Notes: generated by a model from the sequence alone, not told the origin. 64,000 nt of DNA from an uncultured Alphaproteobacteria bacterium (GCA_946188105.1 CAMHTQ010000001.1:1-64000); one strand, 5' to 3'. Counted from the stretch's first letter, positions 51,306 to 59,462 are shown. Numbers and translations: made by a program.

Positions 51306-51630
51306 TATGTGAACGTTCCGAATCAACTATACCCTGTAATTTTATCTTTAATGTATAGATTTTACCCAACATAACTTTTCTATCGGCCAATCCGATCTGA
51401 TTACCAATTGTTATAACAGAAGTCCCAGTTTGTTGATTTTTTGAATTATATTTCTGAACAGCAACAAAATTCGCAGTTATGGCAACATCAGTTCTTTCAA
51501 AAGCATTATCGCCATTATGTCTGACACTGTATCTTTCACGTAAATCATTTTTATCAACTAACCGAACATGCACCCCAGGCATATCCAAAGCGTTCATAAA
51601 ATCGTCTAATTTTTTTATTTGTTCTGACAT
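51295..51630 (-). CDS. Hypothetical protein
   Basis: Not recognised. 111 residues, soluble, with an N-terminal helix (EQIKKLDDFMNALDMPGVHV) and beta-like strands (VAITANFVAVQKYNSKNQQT). It overlaps the start of the NUDIX gene by 11 bp, which suggests translational coupling, and begins 10 bp after the lemA stop codon. All three could be one transcript from the lemA promoter. Function unknown. Confidence 0.65.
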   Translation of the reverse strand: MSEQIKKLDDFMNALDMPGVHVRLVDKNDLRERYSVRHNGDNAFERTDVAITANFVAVQKYNSKNQQTGTSVITIGNQIGLADRKVMLGKIYTLKIKLQGIVDSERSHNGK

Positions 51631-51640
51631 TTACAAATCC

Positions 51641-52192
51641 TTAAAATTTTACCTTTGGAGCAACACGTTCTGCATCATCAATTTCGAATAATTTTTCTTG
51701 TTTTATACCAAACATATTTGCAACTAAATTTGTTGGGAATTGTTCAACCACAGTATTCAATCCCATAACACATGTATTATAAAATTGACGCGTGGCCTGA
51801 ATTTTTGTTTCTGTATCAGACAATTCACGTTGCAATTCCAAAAAGTTTTCGTTTGCTTTCAAATTTGGATAACTTTCTGCCAAAGCGAAAATGTTTTTCA
51901 ATGCCCCAGTCAATGCATTTTCAGCAACACCTTTGTCCGCGGCACCCGTTGCAGCCATTGCAACATTTCTTGCAGAAATCACTGCCTCTAATGTTTCTTT
52001 TTCGTGTTTTGCCGCACCTTTGACTGTTTCTAATAAATTAGGAATCAAATCATAACGACGTTTTAATTGTGTATCAATTGTTGCCCATGCTTCTTTGCAT
52101 TGGTTTCTGCGGGCAACCAATCCGTTATAAACAAATATAACATACAAAACCACAACTGCTAAAATAATTAAACCTGTTGTCATAGCACTCAT
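51641..52192 (-). CDS. lemA: LemA family protein
   Basis: Small membrane-anchored protein with an N-terminal helix (residues 5-25, TTGLIILAVVVLYVIFVYNG) and a mostly helical body. NQCKEAWATIDTQLKRRYDL followed by IPNLLETVKG is the LemA signature, and FNTCVMGLNTVVEQFP-type QFYNTCVMGLN near the end is also conserved. The start MSAMTTG is chosen because AGGAG lies seven bases before; longer frames run through a region without such a site. 183 residues matches the family. The molecular role of LemA is not established. Confidence 0.94.
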   Translation of the reverse strand: MSAMTTGLIILAVVVLYVIFVYNGLVARRNQCKEAWATIDTQLKRRYDLIPNLLETVKGAAKHEKETLEAVISARNVAMAATGAADKGVAENALTGALKNIFALAESYPNLKANENFLELQRELSDTETKIQATRQFYNTCVMGLNTVVEQFPTNLVANMFGIKQEKLFEIDDAERVAPKVKF

Positions 52193-52257
52193 TTTTACTC
52201 CTTTTTTTGTCACAACAAATATAATACAAAGCACCAAAAAAATCAAGAGTTTCCTAA

Positions 52258-52290
52258 TAAAAAAGCCACCTGAAAATTTACAGGTGGCTA
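52258..52290 (-). terminator. Terminator of the cold-shock gene
   Basis: Minus-strand AGCCACCTG / CAGGTGGCT stem followed by TTTTTTATT. Confidence 0.88.
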
Positions 52291-52307
52291 TTTGATATAA
52301 AATTTTT

Positions 52308-52658
52308 TTATTTTTTCCAAAACGCAAACCCATGACGTTCTTTGCGTTCTTCGTGTTCTTCACGATTTTTTCTATCCTCGCGAGCACGACGACGTTCTGC
52401 CCTGCGTTCTTGGAATCTGCGTGCAGATTCTTCATCGCGTTGAACCAATTTAATTGTTGTTACAGACAACTTGCCATTTCTTGGTTCTTCTTCGAATTCT
52501 ACAATGTCGTTTTCATTTAAAAATCTGATATCTGCTTGTTTCAAAGCACTGGAGTGAACAAAAACATCATCCATATTACCATCTTCGTTTGGGGTGTCCG
52601 GAGTAATAAACCCAAAACACTTTTTACCATTATACCATTTCACCTTTCCTTGTCGCAT
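52308..52658 (-). CDS. Cold-shock domain protein with charged tail
   Basis: Single-stranded nucleic-acid binder of the CspA type. The start MRQGKVKWYNGKKCFGFITP follows AAAGGATTAGTT. Residues 1-72 form the cold-shock domain: KCFGFITP corresponds to RNP1 (K/GxFGFI) and DVFVHSSAL to RNP2. Unlike CspA, it continues with about 45 residues that are almost only Arg, Glu, Lys and Asp (RRAERRRAREDRKNREEHEE), which could form a charged helix that binds RNA or ribosomes. 116 residues in total. Confidence 0.92.
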   Translation of the reverse strand: MRQGKVKWYNGKKCFGFITPDTPNEDGNMDDVFVHSSALKQADIRFLNENDIVEFEEEPRNGKLSVTTIKLVQRDEESARRFQERRAERRRAREDRKNREEHEERKERHGFAFWKK

Positions 52659-52783
52659 AACTAATCCTTTCCTTATGCTTGTTATGGTTCTGCCACAGTT
52701 TAACATCAGAACCTAATTTCATCATAATAATTTTTTCAATTTAACGCAAGGAAATACAACAAAGCATCAATTCATACACAAAT

Positions 52784-54178
52784 TTATTTTTTGTAGTATC
52801 TTTGAACTTCCTTCATAACAAAGTCAAATAATTCACCTGCCTCGGTATCTTTTGGCACAGACCAATCAGTTTTCAAATAAGGCATGGCCGCACACAGCAC
52901 AAAACGTGCCATAAACCAGTAAATTTTATTTTCTTGTTCTTTTGTTAATTTGGCTGGAACCTCACGCATGTGGAAAATTTCGTTTTCCACAGCCAATGTC
53001 AACTTATTGCGTATAGAATCCATAACACGTTGTGGGTAATACAATTTGCAATCTTTTGGAAAACCCTCGAACATAGACACATCATGATCACGTGAATACA
53101 AAATATTCCAACCGACCCTATCAAACAAATCCTTTAAACAATCGACAATCATCAAATTGTACTGCTGAACACCCTCTTCCATATATTGTGAAGATTCACG
53201 TTCTTTATACACATTATTCTGCTCGTCCGACACACGAATTGTTTCATAATTTGAATGAGTTCTAATTTCTGCCTCGAAAAATTTACGCACCTGACAAATA
53301 ATTTCCATAGGCACCACAACACCATCTTTGCCAATATTGATTATAATTTTAGCATCACGATAATTTCGTGGATTTTTAATATCATAAAATTTATCACGAA
53401 TATCTAAAACTCTCTCTGGCATAAGTTCTTGCATTCTTTCGATAAAAGTTCTGGCCTGAGGAATTAAATCGAACAAACATTTAATACGCCAAACATCACT
53501 TAACCGGGTATGTGGTTTACGAATTTTTTCCAAATTCAACACTAATTTTACAGCCAATTTTTTATCAATATCGCCAACTAAATCCAACACGACCTCAGCC
53601 GGATTAGTTATATAATTTGCGGCAAATCGTTCCCGAATACTTGTTTCCAATTTGGACATTGACTCGACATCAACATTTGACTCTAATGTGCTTTTTGTTG
53701 TTTCCAACACCAAATCCAGAAATTCGTTATAATACTTTCCTGTAATTTTATCCAATGCACGATGAACATCTTTTTGTGCACCAACAATTACTGTCACAAT
53801 CGAAGAAACAGATAAATCTATTTGATATTTTTCATGCGATGTAAAAAACTGATTTCTCATAGGATCGGCATCCAAACGATGCTGAACCAAATAAGATTCC
53901 AATGGATTAATGTCCGCAATTTTCATTGGAACATCAATCCCAGAATTTGTAACCTTGTCATATGGAACAACCGCTGCCTTTGGGGCGCCCAAACATTTGC
54001 CCAGAAAATGAAACACCTCGCGAAACCAATCCATTCCATTGGAATAAACCAATTTCAAATAATCTGCCGCATCTGAATTTATGCGACCACTGTACAAAGC
54101 CGCATCAATCACCCTTATATTTTCGGCATCTCTATCTAGTGTTTTTCTCCATGCATCTGGCATAGATTGTTCGACCAT
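52784..54178 (-). CDS. Protein with a divergent RelA/SpoT-like domain
   Basis: The 464-residue protein is soluble and has no name I can give with certainty. Residues 218-315 resemble the RelA/SpoT nucleotidyltransferase fold: RLSDVWRIKCLFD (225-237) resembles the I-x-D-xxx-R-I-x-F strand, and FYDIKNPRNYRDAKIIINI (264-282) resembles the NPxxxGYRDxxLN block. PMEIICQVRKF (290-300) is placed like the EIQ strand, and H308/Y311 like the closing HxxYE. Key residues differ (no clear GYRSxH; E-x-x-x-Q rather than E-x-Q), so activity is uncertain. It lies 14 bp after lysS and is probably in its operon, placing it under the lysine attenuator. Confidence 0.55.
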   Translation of the reverse strand: MVEQSMPDAWRKTLDRDAENIRVIDAALYSGRINSDAADYLKLVYSNGMDWFREVFHFLGKCLGAPKAAVVPYDKVTNSGIDVPMKIADINPLESYLVQHRLDADPMRNQFFTSHEKYQIDLSVSSIVTVIVGAQKDVHRALDKITGKYYNEFLDLVLETTKSTLESNVDVESMSKLETSIRERFAANYITNPAEVVLDLVGDIDKKLAVKLVLNLEKIRKPHTRLSDVWRIKCLFDLIPQARTFIERMQELMPERVLDIRDKFYDIKNPRNYRDAKIIINIGKDGVVVPMEIICQVRKFFEAEIRTHSNYETIRVSDEQNNVYKERESSQYMEEGVQQYNLMIVDCLKDLFDRVGWNILYSRDHDVSMFEGFPKDCKLYYPQRVMDSIRNKLTLAVENEIFHMREVPAKLTKEQENKIYWFMARFVLCAAMPYLKTDWSVPKDTEAGELFDFVMKEVQRYYKK

Positions 54179-54191
54179 AACTATCCCCTGT

Positions 54192-55658
54192 TTATTTCAT
54201 AATTGGGAACAAGACGATATCACGCAATGTTGGTTGGTCATACACAATCAAAGCCAAACGATCGATACCCATACCGACACCTGAAATTGGTGGAAAACCA
54301 TGTTCCATTGCACGAACAAAGTCATTGTCTGGATTAAATGCTTCTTCTTCACCATTGGCAATATCACGTGCTTGGTCTTCAAATGCCTTGGCTTGTTGAA
54401 TTGGGTTCACCAATTCTGAATAGCCCTTGCATAATTCACCACCAGCAACCAACAATTGATACATATCCAAACGGCGAACATCATCATCGCTACGACGTGC
54501 CAATGGCACCATATATGTTGGATAGTTATACAAGAATGTTGGTTGAACGATATTCACACGAATCTTGCGCTTATAAACATAATCAACCAATGTCGCCAAT
54601 GAATTCAAATCTTCTAATTCAGACATTGGAAACATTCCCATATCCACCAATTTTTGACGCAATACATTAACATCATCAAAGTCCAAAATATTGCAGCCAA
54701 ACAATTCATTCATCTTGGCGGTATAGTCAATCATTTCATACTTACTGAAATCCAACTTTGTTCCTTGGTATTCAATTTGTAATGTTCCACGAGCCTTCAT
54801 AATCAATTCTTGGACCATTTCCCAAGTAAATTGAATATTCTTTTTATAATCCCAGTATGCTGCATACCATTCAATCATAGTAAATTCTTGTAAATGCATT
54901 GCATCCATACCTTCGTTACGGAAATCTTTAGCAACCTCGTACACGCGGTCAAATCCAGCGCCAATTGCCATCTTTAAGAACAATTCCGGAGAAATACGCA
55001 ACTGGAAATCAGCATTCAATGCATTATGGTGTGTTGTAAATGGTTTTGCCGCAGCACCCGATGCAATATTCTGCATAATTGGGGTTTCGATTTCCAAAAA
55101 TCCATGTCTGTTCATATAATCACGCAAATTTTGAGTCATTTTGAAACGACCCAGCAATGCATTTCTGGAATCTGCATTAGAAACAATGTCTAAATAACGT
55201 TGACGATAACGTGTTTCCATATCGGTCAGCCCATGGAATTTTTCAGGCAATGGACGTAATGCCTTGGCCAAAATTTCATATTTTGAAACCCTGACCGTCA
55301 ATTCACCCGCAGTTGTATGATACAAAGTTCCCTGAATACCGATAAAATCACCCATATCAACATTGGCCTTCATAAATTTATAATCTTCTTCACCGATTTC
55401 CTCACGCGACATAGAAAACTGAATTTCGCCCTCAATATCATAGATACGACCAAACATCAATTTACCCAACCAGCGCAAAGCGGTAATACGACCACACAAT
55501 TTAACATCTGCACCGTCATCCAGTTCACGTGCCTGGGCAATTTTATGGCTGCGTTCATATTTATCTTTCCACACAACGCCATCACGAATACGGATATTTT
55601 CTGCCTTTTGCAAACGAGCCTCTAATTCATTTGTAGATATAGTTTGGTTTTCTGCCAT
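54192..55658 (-). CDS. lysS: Lysyl-tRNA synthetase, class II
   Basis: Charges tRNA-Lys. The N-terminal OB-fold anticodon-binding domain (VKLCGRITALRWLGKLMFGR) is followed by class II motifs: YRQRYLDIVSN (motif 1 region, about 150), FRNEGMDAMHLQEFTMIEWY (motif 2 region, about 245-264) and GVGMGIDRLALI near 462-473 (motif 3). 488 residues is near the E. coli length. AAAGGG precedes the ATG. Upstream, a leader peptide with Lys codons and an intrinsic terminator form an apparent attenuator; a hypothetical gene follows at 14 bp. Confidence 0.98.
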   Translation of the reverse strand: MAENQTISTNELEARLQKAENIRIRDGVVWKDKYERSHKIAQARELDDGADVKLCGRITALRWLGKLMFGRIYDIEGEIQFSMSREEIGEEDYKFMKANVDMGDFIGIQGTLYHTTAGELTVRVSKYEILAKALRPLPEKFHGLTDMETRYRQRYLDIVSNADSRNALLGRFKMTQNLRDYMNRHGFLEIETPIMQNIASGAAAKPFTTHHNALNADFQLRISPELFLKMAIGAGFDRVYEVAKDFRNEGMDAMHLQEFTMIEWYAAYWDYKKNIQFTWEMVQELIMKARGTLQIEYQGTKLDFSKYEMIDYTAKMNELFGCNILDFDDVNVLRQKLVDMGMFPMSELEDLNSLATLVDYVYKRKIRVNIVQPTFLYNYPTYMVPLARRSDDDVRRLDMYQLLVAGGELCKGYSELVNPIQQAKAFEDQARDIANGEEEAFNPDNDFVRAMEHGFPPISGVGMGIDRLALIVYDQPTLRDIVLFPIMK

Positions 55659-55677
55659 TGTTTTCCCTTTTTAGTTT

Positions 55678-55727
55678 AAAAAAACGGACGCAGATTAAGT
55701 GCGTCCGTCATAAATTTTGGATCGCAC
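55678..55727 (-). terminator. lysS attenuator: terminator and competing antiterminator
   Basis: On the minus strand the terminator stem ACGGACGCA / TGCGTCCGT (55700-55708 with 55684-55692) is followed by seven T residues and ends 20 nt before the lysS ATG. The left arm extended, GGACGCAC (55699-55706), can instead pair with upstream GTGCGATCC (55719-55727), with one bulged A. The two pairings exclude each other. No gene reads into this terminator from upstream on this strand, so it can only act on lysS. Confidence 0.8.
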
Positions 55728-55730
55728 CCA

Positions 55731-55763
55731 TTACAGCCAAGATTTTTTTATATTTAACTTCAT
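55731..55763 (-). CDS. lysS leader peptide, MKLNIKKSWL
   Basis: A 10-codon frame: Met-Lys-Leu-Asn-Ile-Lys-Lys-Ser-Trp-Leu-stop. Three of ten codons are Lys, two adjacent (AAA AAA). AAAGG lies 8 nt before the ATG, a good ribosome binding site. A ribosome stalled at the Lys pair would cover AAATCTTGG (55737-55745), which can otherwise pair with CCAAAATTT (55712-55720) and block the antiterminator. This is the layout of classical amino-acid leader peptides. Confidence 0.72.
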   Translation of the reverse strand: MKLNIKKSWL

Positions 55764-55838
55764 TTATTATACCTTTACCCACTGGGTACTAACACATGGC
55801 TTATTATTACCAGAATTATTTTAAAAGTCCAGTATTTA

Positions 55839-55868
55839 TTTATACAAACCCCATAAAAACATTGACAA
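55839..55868 (-). promoter_or_regulatory. Sigma-70-type promoter of lysS
   Basis: Minus-strand TTGTCA (55863-55868) and TATAAA (55839-55844), 18-bp spacer. Transcription from about 55832 gives a leader of roughly 175 nt that includes the leader peptide and attenuator. The -35 box overlaps that of the divergent gene. Confidence 0.65.
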
Positions 55869-55889
55869 AACACCCCGTCGTGCTAGCAT
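55862..55889 (+). promoter_or_regulatory. Promoter of the 55.9 kb gene, overlapping the lysS promoter
   Basis: TTGACA (55862-55867) and TAGCAT (55884-55889), spacer 16 bp. Its -35 box shares bases with the divergent lysS -35 box. Confidence 0.65.
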
Positions 55890-55923
55890 AACCACCAGAT
55901 ACATAACCAAAACAAAGGATTTT

Positions 55924-57330
55924 ATGATGAGTTTGAATAAAAAAGAAATCAAAGCTATTATCAAGGAACCTTCTACATTTTATTTATACAAAGACAAAGT
56001 AACCCATAATGATATGATACAACTCGTCCATAATATATTACACGTAAGCTCTGTAACTGCGTTGGATCCAATTTTGAAAACAGCAAAAGAAGAATCATTG
56101 CTAACCGATAAAATCAAAACAGAATTATTCAAATGCATCCGCAAAGACAGTGATTATCAAGTTGGTAAACTTGCAGAAATGTTAAAAAAATATGACATCT
56201 TTGTATCTAATGAATTATTAAACACTGTTTTGATGGACACATATAATGATGATTGGTATAAATGTGCCTACATCATTATTACTTTTAAACCATATTTAAA
56301 TAACAGAACAATCAGCCACCTGGTAAACATCTCTCGTGGTCACGCCACGACCTCGGCATATGATTATTTCATAGATCAACTGGTCAAAGAAAAACAATAT
56401 AAATTTATCACATCTTTACCAGAATTATTCAGATACACCAAAAATAACAAACCTGAACTGGCACACGATATTTCTAAATATTTGATTGAAGCACGTGAAT
56501 TAGAATATATCACAGAAAGAGAAAATAACACCGCTGACATCAGAAACATTTTATTCACAGACGATTTGATTGACGATGCAATCAAATGTTGTCTGGATAC
56601 AAATCAACCAAGATTCGTTGTAAACAACACAACTATTTGGAAATATCTCGGTCAACGCATCTCTAGTCTAGATCCCGAAACCAATAAACAAAATACCCAA
56701 AAAGAAAATTTCAAAGGACAAACTATCCGTAAGTTATGTGATAACCAAGATTTTGAGTTTCTGCTTCAAAATCAAAACACATTGTCTTATATCCTTGCAC
56801 ATAACCCAGAAAGCATAAAAAATATACCTGCAAAATATTATGCAGATGCAATCAAATGTTGTTATCGTTCTGATTTAGCGTTGAAATTGATGGATGCTTT
56901 ACCATTACCAAACGCGGATTTGGAATTTGAATATATCAAAGCACACCCCAGTGCCACAACCGAATTTCCATCCCGTAAACAGTTATCACCAGAAACAATC
57001 AAATATTTGTTGCTTACAGATACCCAGGTTGATTCTAAATTGGACCCTATTTTGTTCACCGGAATCAGCAGCCGCACAACTTCTGCATTGATTAACTGCG
57101 AATTTCCAAACAAAGCTGATTGGTATAAATTGATGGAACATTTGTTGATTGCCAGACCAAATCTGGATAAAAAATATATTAAACAAATGCTGAACCGCGA
57201 CAAGAAAGTTGAACAAATCATAAAAAAACATTGGAACGGCAATTTAACAGGAATGCATATCCAAGATTTCATTGCTGCGAAAAAACAACGCGTGGCACAA
57301 ATCTTTAACAAACAAGAAAAGACAATGTAA
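55924..57330 (+). CDS. Helical-repeat protein of unknown function
   Basis: Not recognised. 468 residues, almost all helical, with repeated short units such as KYLLLTDTQVDSKLDP and AIKCCYRSDLALKLMDALPL, and no signal or membrane segment. It has the general look of HEAT/ARM-type scaffolds. Like the 322-residue helical protein encoded at 23.5-24.5 kb, it ends in KTM. The start is the first of two adjacent ATGs; AAAGGA precedes it. Own promoter (divergent from lysS) and terminator. Role unknown. Confidence 0.7.
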   Translation: MMSLNKKEIKAIIKEPSTFYLYKDKVTHNDMIQLVHNILHVSSVTALDPILKTAKEESLLTDKIKTELFKCIRKDSDYQVGKLAEMLKKYDIFVSNELLNTVLMDTYNDDWYKCAYIIITFKPYLNNRTISHLVNISRGHATTSAYDYFIDQLVKEKQYKFITSLPELFRYTKNNKPELAHDISKYLIEARELEYITERENNTADIRNILFTDDLIDDAIKCCLDTNQPRFVVNNTTIWKYLGQRISSLDPETNKQNTQKENFKGQTIRKLCDNQDFEFLLQNQNTLSYILAHNPESIKNIPAKYYADAIKCCYRSDLALKLMDALPLPNADLEFEYIKAHPSATTEFPSRKQLSPETIKYLLLTDTQVDSKLDPILFTGISSRTTSALINCEFPNKADWYKLMEHLLIARPNLDKKYIKQMLNRDKKVEQIIKKHWNGNLTGMHIQDFIAAKKQRVAQIFNKQEKTM

Positions 57331-57337
57331 AAATAAA

Positions 57338-57364
57338 AACGCTGAATTTTTTCAGCGTTTTTTA
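57338..57364. terminator. Bidirectional terminator
   Basis: AACGCTGAA / TTCAGCGTT stem with a T-rich loop and T tract, between converging genes. Confidence 0.88.
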
Positions 57365-57667
57365 TTTTGTTTTTTCATCATACTCTTGCAATAACTGATT
57401 CTGGATACTTGTTATCTCGGTCATGCATTCAGATGATGTAATCCATAATTTTTGTCCATCGACAATAACATCCATACTGTAACTGTTGCCTGGAATTCCA
57501 TCTAATACAAACTTATGCATTCCGGCAAAAACGGTTATTTTGGTAGCCGGCACCACAGATTTATCAATCCAACGCAAAACATACACATCTCTTTGTGGAA
57601 TTTGCATAATCCATTTAATTTGTGATACCAAAAATTTTTCTTGTTGTTCGTATGTTGTATAAGCCAT
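57362..57667 (-). CDS. Small hypothetical protein, paralog of the 59.0 kb gene
   Basis: Not recognised, but it shares a pattern with the gene at 59.0-59.4 kb: IKWIMQIPQRDV versus IKWVMQIPEFDV, then a TKITVFAG / TEIHVTAG strand, DVIVDG / DVIIKG and a final helix ending in LLQEY / FLVEY. The start MAYTTYEQQ is chosen from its own promoter and AAGAAG; the longer frame would begin upstream of the promoter. 101 residues, cytoplasmic. The shared core suggests one small fold of about 85 residues. Confidence 0.72.
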   Translation of the reverse strand: MAYTTYEQQEKFLVSQIKWIMQIPQRDVYVLRWIDKSVVPATKITVFAGMHKFVLDGIPGNSYSMDVIVDGQKLWITSSECMTEITSIQNQLLQEYDEKTK

Positions 57668-57690
57668 ATTAAAACTTCTTGTTTTTAACA

Positions 57691-57718
57691 ATATTACCCT
57701 AAAAAAATATATTGTCAA
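57691..57718 (-). promoter_or_regulatory. Promoter of the 57.4 kb gene
   Basis: Minus-strand TTGACA (57713-57718) and TAATAT (57691-57696), spacer 16 bp. Confidence 0.7.
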
Positions 57719-57775
57719 CAAAAAATGCCTGTGTTCAGGCATTTTATAAATCACGAACAACAAATTCTACAAATA

Positions 57776-58885
57776 TTATACAGAATATTTTTCAAACACT
57801 TTGTTCAACTGGTTATGCACCTGAATTATTGTCGCACATTTTGACATATGCTTTACAGATGCCGCCCCAATATAAGTGCAACAAGACGCGATTCCCCCAG
57901 TAATATCTTGCAAAATTTTGTCTATGGAACCAGTATACGGAATCAACAACTCGCGCCCTTCGGATGTTTTATAATTTCCCATTCCGCCTGCGAATTTATT
58001 ATTTGCATATTCCGAAGACATCCCATAATAAACCTTGAACTGTTTTGTTTGGACAACATGTTTTCCATCCACAACTTCGGATGTTTCATAATTTTTTTCA
58101 ATTACTTGGCCTTCGGCCTCGTCTGTGCCGGCAAACATACCACCCGCCATAACAAAATCAGAATTCAAACATAATGCCTTGCAAATATCACCAACATCGA
58201 CCAAGCCACCATCTGCACAAATATGTCCGCCAACCGAATGGGCAATATCAGCACATTCTAAAATCAGCGACACCATTGGTGTTCCACAGCCCGTTTGCTT
58301 GCGGGTTAAACATGCAGATCCACTGCCGATGCCACATTTAATAATATCTGCATAATCCAATAATTTTAAACATATATCGCTGCTGGCAATATTTCCAGCC
58401 ATAATAACCGCATCTGGAAATTCTTGTCTTACACTTTTTAATGCATCCAATGCCTTTTGAATATAGAAATTAGGTGCATCAATACAAATATTACGAACCC
58501 CAATCCAACCATATTTAGATTCTAAATCTTTTAATTTTTTTATTTCGTCATCTATATTTTTCAAACCAATAGTTATAAACAAATTATCCAGCGGAATATT
58601 TTCCTGACGAGCCGCAACAATAAATTCCCCTATTTCGTCAATTGTATAATGTTTATGTATCGTTGCGAACATACCCTTTTGCAGCAATTTTTTTGCAACA
58701 ACAAAATTACCAACCGTTGCCATATTCGCATTGAATACCCCCAGTCCTGTACGAACCTGGCCATGTTTAAATTTAAAAACACGTTGTAAATTAACATCCC
58801 GTCGCGAATTCAAATTTATACCCATTTTTGGACGAATTAAAATATCAGAATAATCTAAATAAATTTCCGGTAAAATTTGTGTCAT
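57776..58885 (-). CDS. guaC: GMP reductase
   Basis: NADPH-dependent conversion of GMP to IMP in purine salvage. The start MTQILPEIYLDYSDILI follows AAAGGGG. The family's barrel is clear: MAGNIASSD, IKCGIGSGSACLTRKQTGCG (about residues 180-199; Cys in the position of the catalytic Cys), CADGGLVDVGDI, and YYGMSSEYANNKFAGG then GGIASCCTYIGAA near the end, which are GMP reductase rather than IMP dehydrogenase features (no CBS domains). 369 residues, full length. No other purine gene is nearby. Confidence 0.93.
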   Translation of the reverse strand: MTQILPEIYLDYSDILIRPKMGINLNSRRDVNLQRVFKFKHGQVRTGLGVFNANMATVGNFVVAKKLLQKGMFATIHKHYTIDEIGEFIVAARQENIPLDNLFITIGLKNIDDEIKKLKDLESKYGWIGVRNICIDAPNFYIQKALDALKSVRQEFPDAVIMAGNIASSDICLKLLDYADIIKCGIGSGSACLTRKQTGCGTPMVSLILECADIAHSVGGHICADGGLVDVGDICKALCLNSDFVMAGGMFAGTDEAEGQVIEKNYETSEVVDGKHVVQTKQFKVYYGMSSEYANNKFAGGMGNYKTSEGRELLIPYTGSIDKILQDITGGIASCCTYIGAASVKHMSKCATIIQVHNQLNKVFEKYSV

Positions 58886-58965
58886 AACTAAACCCCTTTG
58901 CCTAACCGAATTATAGACAATTGGGCTAAAATATTTCAACAATTTAATTTTTAATCTAAAAAAAT

Positions 58966-58992
58966 AAAATCCAGCATTTCTGCTGGATTTTT
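58966..58992 (-). terminator. Terminator of the 59.0 kb gene
   Basis: Minus-strand ATCCAGCA / TGCTGGAT hairpin followed by TTATTTTTTT. Confidence 0.85.
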
Positions 58993-59014
58993 AACACTAA
59001 AAACAAAGGAGGTT

Positions 59015-59401
59015 TTATTTTACGTGTTTCGGTGCAACTTTATCCATCACAGCCTGTTTAATCTGGGATGGCTTTGCATTTCTGACATAATTACCATTTT
59101 CATCTTTATGATAATTTTTATTGCGATATTCAACCAAAAAGCGTTTGATATAATGCAATTCATTTACAATATCTGGGGATGTAATTGTATATAGTTCACC
59201 CTTGATAATAACATCAAATTTATCAGCCACCTTGTCTGTCATAGAAAAACCTTCCAACCCCGCGGTCACATGTATTTCGGTGGATTGATAAGTTCTTTTT
59301 TCACTTAAATCACGAATAACGACATCAAATTCTGGTATTTGCATAACCCATTTAATTGTTGCCAACGCACTATATTCTTTATTTTTATTATTTTCTGCCA
59401 T
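59015..59401 (-). CDS. Small hypothetical protein, paralog of the 57.4 kb gene
   Basis: Not recognised. 128 residues, soluble. Residues 12-95 match the shorter paralog (IKWVMQIPEFDV, TEIHVTAGLEGF, FDVIIKGELYTIT, IKRFLVEY). It adds a basic C-terminal tail (KNYHKDENGNYVRNAKPSQI). The gene has its own promoter, placed just after the stop of the upstream gene, and a terminator. The two paralogs are 1.3 kb apart in the same direction with guaC between them, so this was not a simple tandem duplication. Confidence 0.72.
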   Translation of the reverse strand: MAENNKNKEYSALATIKWVMQIPEFDVVIRDLSEKRTYQSTEIHVTAGLEGFSMTDKVADKFDVIIKGELYTITSPDIVNELHYIKRFLVEYRNKNYHKDENGNYVRNAKPSQIKQAVMDKVAPKHVK

Positions 59402-59435
59402 ATCTTTAACCCTTTTTCTCTAAAAGCCAACCAAC

Positions 59436-59462
59436 AATATATCAAACAGACAAACTTGTCAA
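59436..59462 (-). promoter_or_regulatory. Promoter of the 59.0 kb gene
   Basis: Minus-strand TTGACA (59457-59462) and TATATT (59436-59441), spacer 15 bp. The -35 box abuts the stop codon of the upstream gene. Confidence 0.55.

Noticed and set aside
55678..55870. T-box or lysine riboswitch as explanation of the lysS leader
   Set aside because: No T-box sequence with its conserved antiterminator bulge and no five-helix lysine riboswitch core can be fitted in about 175 nt; the leader-peptide model fits all parts.
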